A stretch of 64,000 nt of DNA, taken from the NCBI GenBank assembly GCA_965229085.1, contig OZ245859.1:1984001-2048000 (forward strand), given 5' to 3'. Source of the stretch: Kaistia sp965229085. GTDB taxonomy: Bacteria; Pseudomonadota; Alphaproteobacteria; Rhizobiales; Kaistiaceae. Both the position numbers and the translations under genes were made by a program. Of the stretch, positions 27,271-36,090 are shown in pieces. Within the stretch, counting starts at the first letter, position 1. Every line of letters starts with the position of its first letter. The notes beneath the pieces are model-generated. The model was given only the letters and a program-made list of their open reading frames with translations, was not told the origin of the DNA and made no database searches.

Positions 27271-28173
27271 CTATGCCAGGATGCCGACAGTCTGATCAGC
27301 GAGCGGCGTCGCGGCCGTCAGCTTGTCGGGATTGCGGACAACGTAGACGGCTGTGATCTTGCCCGCCGCGATGGCGAAAGAGACCGTCTGGGGGACCCCG
27401 GCAGGATCGATCGAGACATAGCCCGGCAGGCCGTTGATCAAGAGCACGCCGGACCAGCACTCAGCCCCGGACGGCCGCTTCGCCGCGACGCCGCGAAAGA
27501 AGCGGAAGACCCGATCGCCACCTTGTATGACATTGAGGCTCGCCAGAACCTTGCCGCCGCCATCCGTGTGCAGGATCGCGGATTCGGCCAGAAGGGCGCT
27601 GAGCGGCTCGACCCTTCCGCTACGGATCGCCTCGAAGAACGCTTCCGCAATGCGGCGGCCCTCATCGGGCTCGACCGCAAAGCGCGTCTTCGCCTCACCG
27701 ACATGGGCCCGCGCCCGGCCCAGCAACTGGCGACAGGCCGCCGGGCTGCGCTCGATGGCGGCCGCAACCTCGGCCATGTCGCGTTCGAGCAGGTCGGCCA
27801 GGATGAACACGGCGCGCTCGAGCGGCGACAACCGCTCCATGGCGAGCATCAGCGCGACGGGCGCGTCGATCCGATCATCGGGGCGCTCCGGCTCGATGCC
27901 GAAGCGTTCGAAGATCGGCTCCGGCAGCCAGGGACCAACATAGGTTTCGCGGCGATGCCGGGCCGAGCGCAGGCGATCGAGGCAGAGCCGCGTCACCACC
28001 GTCGCCAGGAACGCGCGCGGGCTTTCGATGCTGCCCGTCGCGCGCCCATGCCAACGCAGGAAGGCGTCCTGGACAATGTCCTGCGCGTCGGCGAGCGAGC
28101 CGAGCATGCGATAGGCCAGTCCCGTCAGGAACGGGCGCTGCTGCTCGAACTCACGCGCCGCTGCGTCGCTCAT
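27271..28173 (-). CDS. ECF41-family RNA polymerase sigma factor (SigJ-like)
   Basis: 300 residues from the ATG at 28173. Sigma region 2 (FLTGLAYRMLGSLADAQDIVQDAFLRW) and region 4 (LSPLERAVFILADLLERDMAEVAAAIERSPAACRQLLGRAR) are followed by a SnoaL-like C-terminal extension of about 110 residues. That extension contains the ECF41 hallmark NPDKL (YVVRNPDKLTAA). ECF41 sigmas lack an anti-sigma factor and are controlled by this extension. The gene is 8 bp downstream of the carboxymuconolactone-decarboxylase family gene, the usual ECF41 partner, and both sit behind a matching ECF41 promoter. Confidence 0.93.
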   Translation of the reverse strand: MSDAAAREFEQQRPFLTGLAYRMLGSLADAQDIVQDAFLRWHGRATGSIESPRAFLATVVTRLCLDRLRSARHRRETYVGPWLPEPIFERFGIEPERPDDRIDAPVALMLAMERLSPLERAVFILADLLERDMAEVAAAIERSPAACRQLLGRARAHVGEAKTRFAVEPDEGRRIAEAFFEAIRSGRVEPLSALLAESAILHTDGGGKVLASLNVIQGGDRVFRFFRGVAAKRPSGAECWSGVLLINGLPGYVSIDPAGVPQTVSFAIAAGKITAVYVVRNPDKLTAATPLADQTVGILA

Positions 28174-28180
28174 TCCTGCC

Positions 28181-28651
28181 TCATGCGGCGGCCCTCGCTG
28201 AGGCGCGCCGATCATTGGGGTGCACCGTGCGGAAACCGACGGCGAGCCGGTTCCAGCTGTTGATCACGTTGATGATCACGGTCAAGTCCACCTGCTCCTT
28301 CGGCGAAAATTGAGCCGCCAGCGCTGCATAGTCCGCGTCGGGGGCCTGCGTCTCGGAGAGCTTTGTCAGCGCCTCCGTCCAAGCGAGCGCCGCCCGCTCG
28401 CGCGGGGTATAGAGCAGCGATTCGCGCCAGGCACTGAGCAGATAGATGCGTTCCTCGCTCTCGCCGGCCTTGCGGGCATCCGCCGTGTGCATATGCAGGC
28501 AATTGGCGCAGCCATTGATCTGCGATGCGCGGATTTTTACCAGTTCGGCCAGGCTGTGCTCGATGCCGCAATCGGCGACATAGGCGCTGAGGGCAAGCAT
28601 GGCCTGGACCGCCTCGGGCGAAGCGGTGTGGAAGCTGAGGCGTTCAGACAT
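28181..28651 (-). CDS. Carboxymuconolactone decarboxylase family (AhpD-like) protein
   Basis: 156 residues from the ATG at 28651 (GGAGAG upstream). The AhpD core motif is intact: INGCANCLHMHTADARKAGE, i.e. CxxCxxxH, giving a redox-active Cys pair. It also has ELVKIRASQ and SAWRESLLYTPRERAALAWTEALT. Small CMD proteins of this kind are the characteristic partner and target of ECF41 sigma factors, probably acting in peroxide or organic-oxidant handling. First gene of the two-gene operon. Confidence 0.92.
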   Translation of the reverse strand: MSERLSFHTASPEAVQAMLALSAYVADCGIEHSLAELVKIRASQINGCANCLHMHTADARKAGESEERIYLLSAWRESLLYTPRERAALAWTEALTKLSETQAPDADYAALAAQFSPKEQVDLTVIINVINSWNRLAVGFRTVHPNDRRASARAAA

Positions 28652-28681
28652 CGTTCTCTCCGTCAAAATTGACACCTGAAA

Positions 28682-28708
28682 GACGAGACGCCCTCCGCTC
28701 TTGTGACA
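28682..28708 (-). promoter_or_regulatory. ECF41-type promoter (TGTCACA-N16-CGTC)
   Basis: On the minus strand TGTCACA (28708-28702) is followed after exactly 16 bases by CGTC (28685-28682). This is the ECF41 consensus as I know it from the literature. It lies about 30 bp upstream of the AhpD-like gene start (28651), a suitable distance for a short leader. It implies positive autoregulation of the AhpD-like/sigma operon. Confidence 0.88.
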
Positions 28709-28860
28709 TGGTCCGGCAAAAAATCGCGACGTCGCGCCGCCTTCCCGCCGCCGGTGCCGGTCACGATCTTTTCAATCGGTTCAATCCGGATAGCCCGGCC
28801 CGCTTTGACGTTGTAAGGTCCGCCTCCGGATTTCAAAACCACGGCCTCAGGGTGGATAGC

Positions 28861-30297
28861 GTGACTGAACTGGCTGATATTGGCGTGCTCGGGCTCGCCG
28901 TGATGGGTGCGAATCTCGCCCGCAACGCGGCGCGCAAGGGCTTCGGCGTGGCGGTGTTCAACCGGCATGGCGAGCGGACGGACGAGCTCATTGCCGAGCA
29001 TGGCAGCGAGGGTCGCTTCTCCCCCGCCAAGACGATCTCGGACTTCGTCGCCTCGATCGCGCGGCCGCGCCCGATCATCATCATGGTCAAGGCCGGCAAG
29101 CCGGTCGACCAGGTGATCGATGAGCTGATCCCGCATCTCGACGAAGGCGATATCATCATCGATGGCGGCAATTCGCTGTTCACCGATACCAATCGCCGCT
29201 TCCACTACCTGACCCAGAAGAAGCTCCGCTTCATCGGCATGGGCGTCTCGGGCGGCGAGGAAGGTGCGCTCGAGGGTCCGAGCATGATGCCGGGCGGCAC
29301 GCGCGAGGCCTATGCCCGCATCGAGCCGATCGTCACCAAGATGGCGGCGCAGGTCGATGGCGAGCCGTGCTGCACCTATATCGGCACCGAGGGCTCGGGC
29401 CATTTCGTCAAGATGGTCCATAACGGCATCGAATATGCCGACATGCAGCTGATCACCGAAGCCTATGACCTGTTCAAGACGGTCTATGGCCTCAGCGCGC
29501 CGGCCATCGCAGAGATTTTCGCCGACTGGAACGAAGGCGAGCTCAATTCCTACCTGATCGAGATCACCGCCGCCGTGCTGCGCAAGGTCGACGACACCGG
29601 CAAGCCGCTGGTCGATTCGATCGTCGACGAGGCCGAGCAGAAGGGCACGGGTCGCTGGACGGCGCAGTCGGCGCTCGATCTCGGCATTCCCCTGACCTCG
29701 ATCACCGAGGCGGTGTTCGCCCGCGCCCTTTCCGCCCGCCGCAGCGAGCGCGCCAGCGCAGAGGCCCGCTTCCCGCATGCGACCGTCGCGCCGCGCGCAA
29801 CGTCCAAGGCCGAAATCGACGCGATCAAGGATGCGCTTTATGCGTCCAAGATCGTCGCCTATGCGCAGGGTTTCGAGCAGTTGCAGGTGGCGGCACAGCA
29901 ATATGGCTGGGAGCTGAAGCTTGGCGAGATCTCGACGATCTGGCGCGGCGGCTGCATCATCCGCGCCCGCTTCCTCAACCGCATCCGCGAGGCCTATGCG
30001 GCCGGCACGGGCGGCGGCAATCTGCTGCTGCAGGATTATTTCGCCGACGCCGTGATCAAGGCCGAGGCAAGCTGGCGCAAGGTGGTCGGCCTCGCCGTCG
30101 CCGAGGGCATCCCGGTTCCCGCCTTCGCCTCGTCGCTCGCTTACTATGATGGCCTTCGCCGCGCGCGCGGCCCGGCCAACCTGCTGCAGGGCCTCCGCGA
30201 CTATTTCGGCGCCCACACCTATGGCCGCCTCGACAAGCCGGGCAAGTTCCACACCCGCTGGAGCCAGGACGGCAGCGAAGTCCAGACCTCCGAGTAA
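28861..30297 (+). CDS. gnd: 6-phosphogluconate dehydrogenase, decarboxylating
   Basis: 478 residues; oxidative pentose phosphate pathway, 6-phosphogluconate + NADP+ to ribulose-5-phosphate + CO2. N-terminal Rossmann motif IGVLGLAVMGANLARN, substrate region GMGVSGGEEGALEGPSMMPGG, catalytic GSGHFVKMVHNGIEYADMQLI and family signature DEAEQKGTGRWT. GTG 28861 is preferred, with AGGGTGGA just upstream; GTG 28852 is possible. Longer in-frame extensions overlap the divergent ECF41 promoter and lack family character. Confidence 0.96.
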   Translation: MTELADIGVLGLAVMGANLARNAARKGFGVAVFNRHGERTDELIAEHGSEGRFSPAKTISDFVASIARPRPIIIMVKAGKPVDQVIDELIPHLDEGDIIIDGGNSLFTDTNRRFHYLTQKKLRFIGMGVSGGEEGALEGPSMMPGGTREAYARIEPIVTKMAAQVDGEPCCTYIGTEGSGHFVKMVHNGIEYADMQLITEAYDLFKTVYGLSAPAIAEIFADWNEGELNSYLIEITAAVLRKVDDTGKPLVDSIVDEAEQKGTGRWTAQSALDLGIPLTSITEAVFARALSARRSERASAEARFPHATVAPRATSKAEIDAIKDALYASKIVAYAQGFEQLQVAAQQYGWELKLGEISTIWRGGCIIRARFLNRIREAYAAGTGGGNLLLQDYFADAVIKAEASWRKVVGLAVAEGIPVPAFASSLAYYDGLRRARGPANLLQGLRDYFGAHTYGRLDKPGKFHTRWSQDGSEVQTSE

Positions 30298-30316
30298 TCT
30301 CGGCTGCCAAGAAGCG

Positions 30317-30338
30317 TCGCCGCGGTCCTCCGCGGCGA
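30317..30338. terminator. Hairpin between convergent gnd and mgtC-like genes
   Basis: TCGCCGCGG-TCCT-CCGCGGCGA, a 9-bp perfect stem with a tetraloop. It lies 20 bp after the gnd stop and 5 bp before the stop of the convergent gene. The T tract is poor, so it may act as a weak bidirectional terminator or 3'-end stabiliser. Confidence 0.5.
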
Positions 30339-30342
30339 TGCC

Positions 30343-31059
30343 TTAATCCGTCGTGCTGCCTTCCCAGCTCGCATGATGCACGCCGGGCAGCAGTGACAAG
30401 CCGCGCGTCACCGCATCCAGCTCCTTCTTCTCGACGGACGTGCTGACGAGCGTCGCGACGAGTTCGACGATATCGTTGTCGCGATCCACCACATCGACAT
30501 CTCCGACCGGGTATTTCGCGCTTTCCAGCCGCTCGACCAGAAGGTCGCGCAGCTCGGCCATCGCATCGGCGCCGACGAGCAGGCGAACCTCGTAGGTTGC
30601 CTCGGCCACGCTGTCAGCGAGCGGGGCGCGGTTGATCAGCGCCGCCACCGGATGCAGCAGCGTATTGCCGGCGAGGACGAAGAGTGTCAGCAGCGCGGCT
30701 TCGGCGAGCATGTCGGAACCGGTGCAGGCGCCCACCGCAGCCGAGCACCAGAGCGTCGCCGCCGTGTTGAGGCCGCGCACATTCATGCCCTCCTTCATGA
30801 TGACGCCGGCGCCGAGAAAGCCGATGCCCGAGACGACATAGGAGATGACGCGAACCGCCTCGGTCGTCCCGGCAATGCGCTGCGCAAGATCGACGAAGGC
30901 GGCAGCACCAACGGCCACCAGCACATTGGTCCTGAGCCCCGCCGTGCGCTGCCGATACTGCCGCTCCGCCCCGATCAGGGCGCCCAGCAGGAAGGCCGCG
31001 GTGAAGCTGACGAGGGTGTCCAGGAACTGGCTGGCATCGAATGTATGAATGAACTGCAC
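30343..31059 (-). CDS. MgtC/SapB family membrane protein
   Basis: 238 residues from GTG 31059, which has GGAGG seven bases upstream; an ATG at 31089 is possible. The N-terminal MgtC domain has about five membrane segments (FTAAFLLGALIGAERQYRQR, GLRTNVLVAVGAAAFV, YVVSGIGFLGAGVIMKEG, GLNTAATLWCSAAVGACTG, LLTLFVLAGNTLLHPV) with the conserved GAERQ-type acidic site. The C-terminal cytoplasmic part (about 145-238) resembles an ACT-like domain. MgtC proteins affect Mg2+ homeostasis and ATP synthase activity. Confidence 0.9.
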   Translation of the reverse strand: MQFIHTFDASQFLDTLVSFTAAFLLGALIGAERQYRQRTAGLRTNVLVAVGAAAFVDLAQRIAGTTEAVRVISYVVSGIGFLGAGVIMKEGMNVRGLNTAATLWCSAAVGACTGSDMLAEAALLTLFVLAGNTLLHPVAALINRAPLADSVAEATYEVRLLVGADAMAELRDLLVERLESAKYPVGDVDVVDRDNDIVELVATLVSTSVEKKELDAVTRGLSLLPGVHHASWEGSTTD

Positions 31060-31110
31060 CGGAGCGCCTCCGCGGGTCGTGGCCGCCAACCAAGCCCCGG
31101 CGCATGACGA

Positions 31111-31536
31111 TCATGTGACGGGTGGCATCACGCCGGTTGGTTGCCACACGCCATCGACGGTATAGACAGCCTCAGGACCTGGCCAGGGCGGCGCGGTGAA
31201 GGCGACGGCCGTCAGCGGCTCGTCTCCATCGGCGCGAAACTGGAAGGCCGTGCCGGCGGGAATGGTGATGGAGAGACCGGGCGAGAGGTCGGCGATCTCG
31301 GCACGCCCGGCTGACGCCCGCCACATCCGCCCGCGCCCCGATATGAAATACCAGGCCTCATCCAGGCCGCGATGGGCGACGGCGACCGAAACGGCGCCAG
31401 CCGCCATCGTGAAATGCGCCATGCTGCCGCCGGGAAGGGCGACCAGCGGGCGAACCTCGGACCCATCAGGCGCACTGTGATCGGCATCCGGCGAGAGAGC
31501 GATCGTGTCGAAGAGGGGTCGTTCATCGGCAGGCAT
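31111..31536 (-). CDS. Cupin-domain protein
   Basis: About 141 residues of cupin fold. Motif 1 is seen as HRGLDEAWYFISGRGRMW, with H and E as possible metal ligands, and motif 2 as PGLSITIPAGTAFQFRADG. The last His of a canonical metal set is replaced by Phe, so metal binding may be incomplete. No named function can be given. The start (31536 versus 31551) is uncertain. It lies 51 bp upstream of the mgtC-like gene on the same strand. Confidence 0.8.
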   Translation of the reverse strand: MPADERPLFDTIALSPDADHSAPDGSEVRPLVALPGGSMAHFTMAAGAVSVAVAHRGLDEAWYFISGRGRMWRASAGRAEIADLSPGLSITIPAGTAFQFRADGDEPLTAVAFTAPPWPGPEAVYTVDGVWQPTGVMPPVT

Positions 31537-31595
31537 CGGCGCGGCTCGCATCAGGGGAAGGCACGCCCTCCCCCAAGCAAGCCGCGTGCCCGCGC

Positions 31596-32552
31596 TCAGG
31601 CAGCGTTCTTCATCAGCGCCACGAAGTCGGCCTCGAAGCGCGGCCGGTCGATCGCCATGCAGACATTGGCATTGTGCTTGTCGATGGCGGTGCGGCGGCG
31701 GTCTGCGACCGTCTGGCCGCGCGTCAGCTCGCCGCTCAGTTCGATGTCGACATACATCCGCTCCATGGTCGCAAGGCTCGGGTCCTCGGCGATGGCGACC
31801 GCCAGCGGATCGTGCAGGCCGCAGCCGCGGATGCCCGGATACATGGTCTTGTAGGAGTTGACGTAGAATTCGGTGATCGCCATCAGCGTCGTCGAGGCCG
31901 GATCGCCGGCCGCCACGATCTCGGCCCGCATCTCATCGGTCAAGAGGGTCGTCATGGTGACGTCCATGCCGACCAGCGTCACATTGGCGCCGGCCTGCAA
32001 CACGATATGCGCTGCCTCGGGATCGTTGGCGAAATTGGCATCGACCATCGGCGACACCGGGCCATGGATGCCGGGATGCAGGATCGTCGAGCCCATGACG
32101 ACGATGCCCCTGGCGAGCTTGGCGATCTCCGGCGCCTTGGTGAGGGCCAGCGCGACATTGGTGATCGGCCCGACGGGCACCAGCGTGATCTCGCCGGGAT
32201 TTTCCTTGATGACGCGGATCATCAGGTCGATCGCGTGCTCGTCGCTCGCCTTGATCTTCGGCGCGGGGAGTTCGATATCGCCGAGGCCGTTCGAGCCGTG
32301 CACATGATCGGCCATGCGGCGATAGGGCCGGATCAGCGAGCGGCCGACGCCGGCCGCCACCGGAATTTCCGGCCGGCCCAACAATTCGAGGATCTTCAGC
32401 GTGTTCTCTGTCGCGATCACCGTATCGGTATTGCCGAATGTCGTCGTCAGCGCCTCCAGGGCAATCCCCGGCCGGCGGAGCGCATAGAAGATGGCCATGG
32501 CGTCGTCGATGCCGGTGTCGACGTCGAGAATGATGCGGCAGGGTTCGGTCAC
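31596..32552 (-). CDS. Nucleoside hydrolase
   Basis: 318 residues starting at GTG 32552. The Ca2+-binding N-terminal motif is canonical, IILDVDTGIDDAMAIFYAL, with TTTFGNTDTVIATENTLKILELLGR, ITLVPVGPITNVALAL and the active-site loop MVDANFANDPEAA. It cleaves the N-glycosidic bond of nucleosides to free base and ribose. It is the last gene of an operon whose other members form a BMP-family nucleoside ABC importer, so it likely hydrolyses the imported nucleoside in the cytoplasm. Confidence 0.93.
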   Translation of the reverse strand: MTEPCRIILDVDTGIDDAMAIFYALRRPGIALEALTTTFGNTDTVIATENTLKILELLGRPEIPVAAGVGRSLIRPYRRMADHVHGSNGLGDIELPAPKIKASDEHAIDLMIRVIKENPGEITLVPVGPITNVALALTKAPEIAKLARGIVVMGSTILHPGIHGPVSPMVDANFANDPEAAHIVLQAGANVTLVGMDVTMTTLLTDEMRAEIVAAGDPASTTLMAITEFYVNSYKTMYPGIRGCGLHDPLAVAIAEDPSLATMERMYVDIELSGELTRGQTVADRRRTAIDKHNANVCMAIDRPRFEADFVALMKNAA

Positions 32553-32566
32553 GATCAGCTCTTTCG

Positions 32567-33487
32567 CTAGGCGGGGATGACGGGAGTGGGCGTGCGGGCG
32601 CGGCGGCGCTTCGAATGGCTGAGCACCAGCGCGACGAGCGTCACGACATAAGGGACGACATCGGTGACCTGGTTGGGCAGGCCCTGCCCCTGCAGGCGCA
32701 CGGAGAAGGCATCGGCAAAGCCGAACAGAACGCAGGCGAGCGCGGCATAGAGCGGGTGGTTGCGGCCGAGCATCACAGCGACGACCGCGATCCAGCCGCG
32801 ACCGGCGCTCATATCCTCGGAAAAGATACTGACCGTGCCCAGCGAGAGCTGCGCGCCGGCAAGCCCGACAATGCCGCCGGCGATAATCACCGTGACGATG
32901 CGGTAGCGGTTGACGTCGACGCCCATGGTCTCGGCCGCATCGGCATCTTCGCCGACACCGCGCAGGCGCAGCCCGAGCGGCGTGCGGAACATCACCACCG
33001 TTACCACCGCGACGAGAATCCACGCTGTCCAGGTCAGCGCGGTCTGGCGCGAGAAGATCCAGCCGATGACGGGCCAGCCATTGATCGCGGCGATCTTGAT
33101 CTTCTCAAGCCCGACAATCGCCGGATCGCTGAACGTGCCGCTGACGCCGAACATCTGCCTGAGCAGATAGGCGGTGAGACCCGCGGCGAGCAGGTTCATG
33201 CCGACGCAGATGACGACGGCATCGCCGCGAAACACGGTGACGCCATAGGCAAGGATCATCGAGAAGGCGGCGGTGGCGAGCACGGCGCAGACAATGCCGC
33301 CGAGCGCGCTGCCAGTCGCATAGGAGCCGACGACGGCAGCGAAGGCGCCGACCAGCATCTGGCCTTCGAGTGCCATATTGAACACGCCGACACGGCCGCA
33401 CAGCGTTCCCGCGAGCGCGGCGAGCAGGATCGGCGTGATCGCCTGCACGGCGGAATTGACGAGGAAGGGCGTAATGAAATCCAGCAT
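32567..33487 (-). CDS. Nucleoside-type ABC transporter permease
   Basis: 306-residue permease of the BPD_transp_2 family. Typical opening SAVQAITPILLAALAGTLCGRVGVFNMALEGQML (split here by a glycine-rich turn), and the coupling-loop region GLRLRGVGEDADAAETMGVDVNRYR. Eight to nine membrane segments are evident. It overlaps the stop of its upstream paralogue by one base (33487), so translation is coupled. It pairs with the next permease to form the channel. Confidence 0.93.
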   Translation of the reverse strand: MLDFITPFLVNSAVQAITPILLAALAGTLCGRVGVFNMALEGQMLVGAFAAVVGSYATGSALGGIVCAVLATAAFSMILAYGVTVFRGDAVVICVGMNLLAAGLTAYLLRQMFGVSGTFSDPAIVGLEKIKIAAINGWPVIGWIFSRQTALTWTAWILVAVVTVVMFRTPLGLRLRGVGEDADAAETMGVDVNRYRIVTVIIAGGIVGLAGAQLSLGTVSIFSEDMSAGRGWIAVVAVMLGRNHPLYAALACVLFGFADAFSVRLQGQGLPNQVTDVVPYVVTLVALVLSHSKRRRARTPTPVIPA

Positions 33488-34518
33488 CAGCGCGGCTCCC
33501 GCCGGCCGACGCCGTGGCGAATGGCGAGGAAAAGGATGATGATCGACTGCAGCACCATTGTCAGGACGCGCGGGATCGAGGTTTCGCGCTGCATGGCGAA
33601 GCCGCCGGTCTGGAGGGCCGCAAAGAAGGCGCCGGCGAGAATGGCGCCGAGCGGCTCGCCCCCGGCGAGCAGCGCCGCCATCAACCCCGACCAGGTATAG
33701 CCGGGCGAAAGCAGCGCGCCGTCCTGGAAGCGGAACTGCGAACCGAGCACGATCAGCGCACCGACCAGGCCGGCAATGGCGCCGCTCGCGAACATCACGC
33801 CGGTCATCTGGCGCCCGAGCGGCACGCCGCCATAGGCGGCGAAGCGGGCATTGAGGCCGCGGATGCGCAGTTCATAGCCGCCAACCGTCAGCCGGTCATA
33901 GAGCACGACGAGAAGGGCGACGACCGCCATGATCAGGATACCGATATTGAGCGGGCCGCTGATGGTCGGCAACCGGACCGCATCCGGGATCATCGCCGTT
34001 TGGGCAAGACCGGTGGTCACATCGCGCAGCGGAAAGCCGACGATATAGGAGCAGATGCCGATCGCCGGATAGGACAGCAGCAGGCTGGAGATCAGCATCG
34101 GAATGCCATGCCGCGTCTCGCCCCAGGCGGCAATCGTCGCATAGAGCCCGCTTGCCAGCATGGCGGCGAGGATCGCGACAACGATCAGAAGCGGACCGGG
34201 ACCGGGCAGATAGAGCGGCACGAGCGCGGCGATGAGGCCGCCGATCACCATCTGGCCGTCACCACCGAGATTGATCATGCCGCCGCGCAGCGGAATAGCG
34301 GCGACGAGCGTCATTCCGACCAGCGGCACGGCCCAGTTCAGCGTATCGGGCAGGCTCGACCAGGCGAGCGACCCCGCGACGATGGCCGCATAGGCCTCGA
34401 GCGGATTGCCGCCGGAAATGAGCACCAACAGGCCGCCGAGCACCACACCGACAAGGATCGCGAGCGGAACCGGCGGGATGCGGACGCGCCGCCATGCGGG
34501 ACGGGCGATATCGCTCAT
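33487..34518 (-). CDS. Nucleoside-type ABC transporter permease
   Basis: 343-residue BPD_transp_2 permease. Recognisable parts are PLVGMTLVAAIPLRGGMINLGGDGQMVIGG, LLLSYPAIGICSYIVGFPLRD and the coupling segment GGYELRIRGLNARFAAYGGV. The first segment RIPPVPLAILVGVVLGGLLVLISGG is a membrane anchor. It heads the permease pair, 13 bp downstream of the ATPase gene. Confidence 0.93.
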   Translation of the reverse strand: MSDIARPAWRRVRIPPVPLAILVGVVLGGLLVLISGGNPLEAYAAIVAGSLAWSSLPDTLNWAVPLVGMTLVAAIPLRGGMINLGGDGQMVIGGLIAALVPLYLPGPGPLLIVVAILAAMLASGLYATIAAWGETRHGIPMLISSLLLSYPAIGICSYIVGFPLRDVTTGLAQTAMIPDAVRLPTISGPLNIGILIMAVVALLVVLYDRLTVGGYELRIRGLNARFAAYGGVPLGRQMTGVMFASGAIAGLVGALIVLGSQFRFQDGALLSPGYTWSGLMAALLAGGEPLGAILAGAFFAALQTGGFAMQRETSIPRVLTMVLQSIIILFLAIRHGVGRREPR

Positions 34519-34531
34519 GCGGTCTCCTGGC

Positions 34532-36079
34532 TCATGCAGCCTCCTGGACGCGGCCGGCCATCAAGAGGCCGAGCGCTTCCTCGGTGGCTGTCGCGGCATC
34601 GACCTCGGCGAGGATGCGGCCCTCATACATCACGAGGATGCGGTCGGCGAGCGCGAGGATTTCCGTGAGTTCGGCCGAGACCAGCAGCACCGCGGCGCCA
34701 CGGTCGCGCTCGGCGACGAGTTCGGCATGGATAAACTCGATGGCGCCGACATCGACACCCCGCGTCGGCTGCTCGGCGATCAAAAGCGGTGCCTGGTGCG
34801 TCAGTTCGCGCGCGACTACGACCTTCTGCAGATTGCCGCCGGAAAGGGCGCCGACGGCCGTCTTCTCCGACGATATCTTGATGCCGAAGCGGGAGATCAT
34901 GGCCCGCGCGGCAGCCGCCACCGCCCCGCCGTCGAGAAGCCCGTGGCGCTCCAGCGGCGGCTGGTGCTGGAAGCCCATGGCAAGATTGTCGGCGGCGCTC
35001 GCGGCCCGCGCCGTGCCGGTGGTGGCGCGATCCTCGGGGATATAGGCAAGGCCGACCGCGCGATGGGCCGCGACATCGGCGGCGGTGACATCCCGGCCGG
35101 CAATGGAAACGCTCCCGCCATCCGGACGGCGGAGGCCGGTCAGCGCCTCGATCAGCTCGCTCTGGCCATTGCCGGCGACCCCGGCGATGCCGACGATCTC
35201 GCCGGCCCTAACCGTGAGGCTTGCGCGGTCGACCAGCGGCCGTCCGCCCTCTGACAGGACGGTCAGCGCGTCGGCGACGAGCACCGGCGCACCGGGCGTT
35301 GCGGCGCTTTTCTCGACCGTCAGGCTGACGGCGCGGCCGGTCATGGCGCGGATGATGGCGCGCGGCGAGGTCTCGGCCGTTGCCATCGTCTCGACCACGC
35401 GGCCATCGCGCAGCACCGTGACGCGGTCGGTGATGGTCATCACCTCATGCAGCTTGTGCGTGACGAAGAGGATGGTGCGGCCATCGGCGGCGAGATGGCG
35501 GATGACGGCAAACAGCCCGTCGCGCTCCTGTGGCGTCAAGACCGCCGTCGGCTCGTCGAGAATGAGGATACGGGCATCGCGATAGAGCGCCTTCAGGATC
35601 TCGACGCGCTGGCGCACACCGACCGAGAGCGTGCCGACAACGGCGCGCGGGTCGACGGCGAGTTGGTAGCGCGCCGCGATCTCGCCGACACGGTCGATCG
35701 CCGCGCGGCGATCGATCAGGCCATGCCGGGCGGGCTCCATGCCATAGACGACATTTTCCCAGACCGTCAGCGAATTGAACAGCTTGAAGGCCTGGTGGAC
35801 CATGCCCATGCCCTCGGCGATCGCGTCGAGGGCCGAGCGGTATTCGACTTTGCGGCCGCCGAGACGAATCTCGCCGGCGTCGGGTCGCTGCATGCCGTAG
35901 AGGATCGACATCAGCGTCGACTTGCCGGCGCCGTTCTCGCCCATGACGGCATGCACCTCGCCGCGGCCGACAGTGAGGTCGATCGCATCATTGGCGAGGA
36001 GCGCGCCATAGCGCTTGACGATGCCGCGCGCCGCAAGGGCCGCCGCCCGCTGCCCCGCGGCGGTCTCTTCCGGCTGCAT
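34532..36079 (-). CDS. Nucleoside-type ABC transporter ATP-binding protein (two ATPase domains)
   Basis: 515 residues with duplicated ATPase domains, as in ribose and nucleoside (NupO/BmpA-type) importers. Domain 1: Walker A GENGAGKSTLMSILYG, signature LSVGVRQRVEILKAL, Walker B ILILDEPTAVLTPQE. Domain 2: Walker A-like GVAGNGQSELIEALTG, signature LSGGNLQKVVVARELTHQ and LLIAEQPTRGVDVGA. Domain 2 lacks the Lys of a canonical P-loop (GNGQSE), which is usual for this family. It is 11 bp downstream of the binding protein gene. Confidence 0.95.
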   Translation of the reverse strand: MQPEETAAGQRAAALAARGIVKRYGALLANDAIDLTVGRGEVHAVMGENGAGKSTLMSILYGMQRPDAGEIRLGGRKVEYRSALDAIAEGMGMVHQAFKLFNSLTVWENVVYGMEPARHGLIDRRAAIDRVGEIAARYQLAVDPRAVVGTLSVGVRQRVEILKALYRDARILILDEPTAVLTPQERDGLFAVIRHLAADGRTILFVTHKLHEVMTITDRVTVLRDGRVVETMATAETSPRAIIRAMTGRAVSLTVEKSAATPGAPVLVADALTVLSEGGRPLVDRASLTVRAGEIVGIAGVAGNGQSELIEALTGLRRPDGGSVSIAGRDVTAADVAAHRAVGLAYIPEDRATTGTARAASAADNLAMGFQHQPPLERHGLLDGGAVAAAARAMISRFGIKISSEKTAVGALSGGNLQKVVVARELTHQAPLLIAEQPTRGVDVGAIEFIHAELVAERDRGAAVLLVSAELTEILALADRILVMYEGRILAEVDAATATEEALGLLMAGRVQEAA

Positions 36080-36090
36080 CGACGCGCCCG

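Noticed and set aside
28663..30252. 529-residue minus-strand frame opposite gnd
   Set aside because: gnd has full family motifs. The antisense frame is low-complexity and has no ribosome site.
31596..33023. 475-residue version of the nucleoside hydrolase with a long N-terminal extension
   Set aside because: The extension overlaps the permease gene in another frame and is Arg/Cys-rich. The canonical N-terminus begins at GTG 32552.
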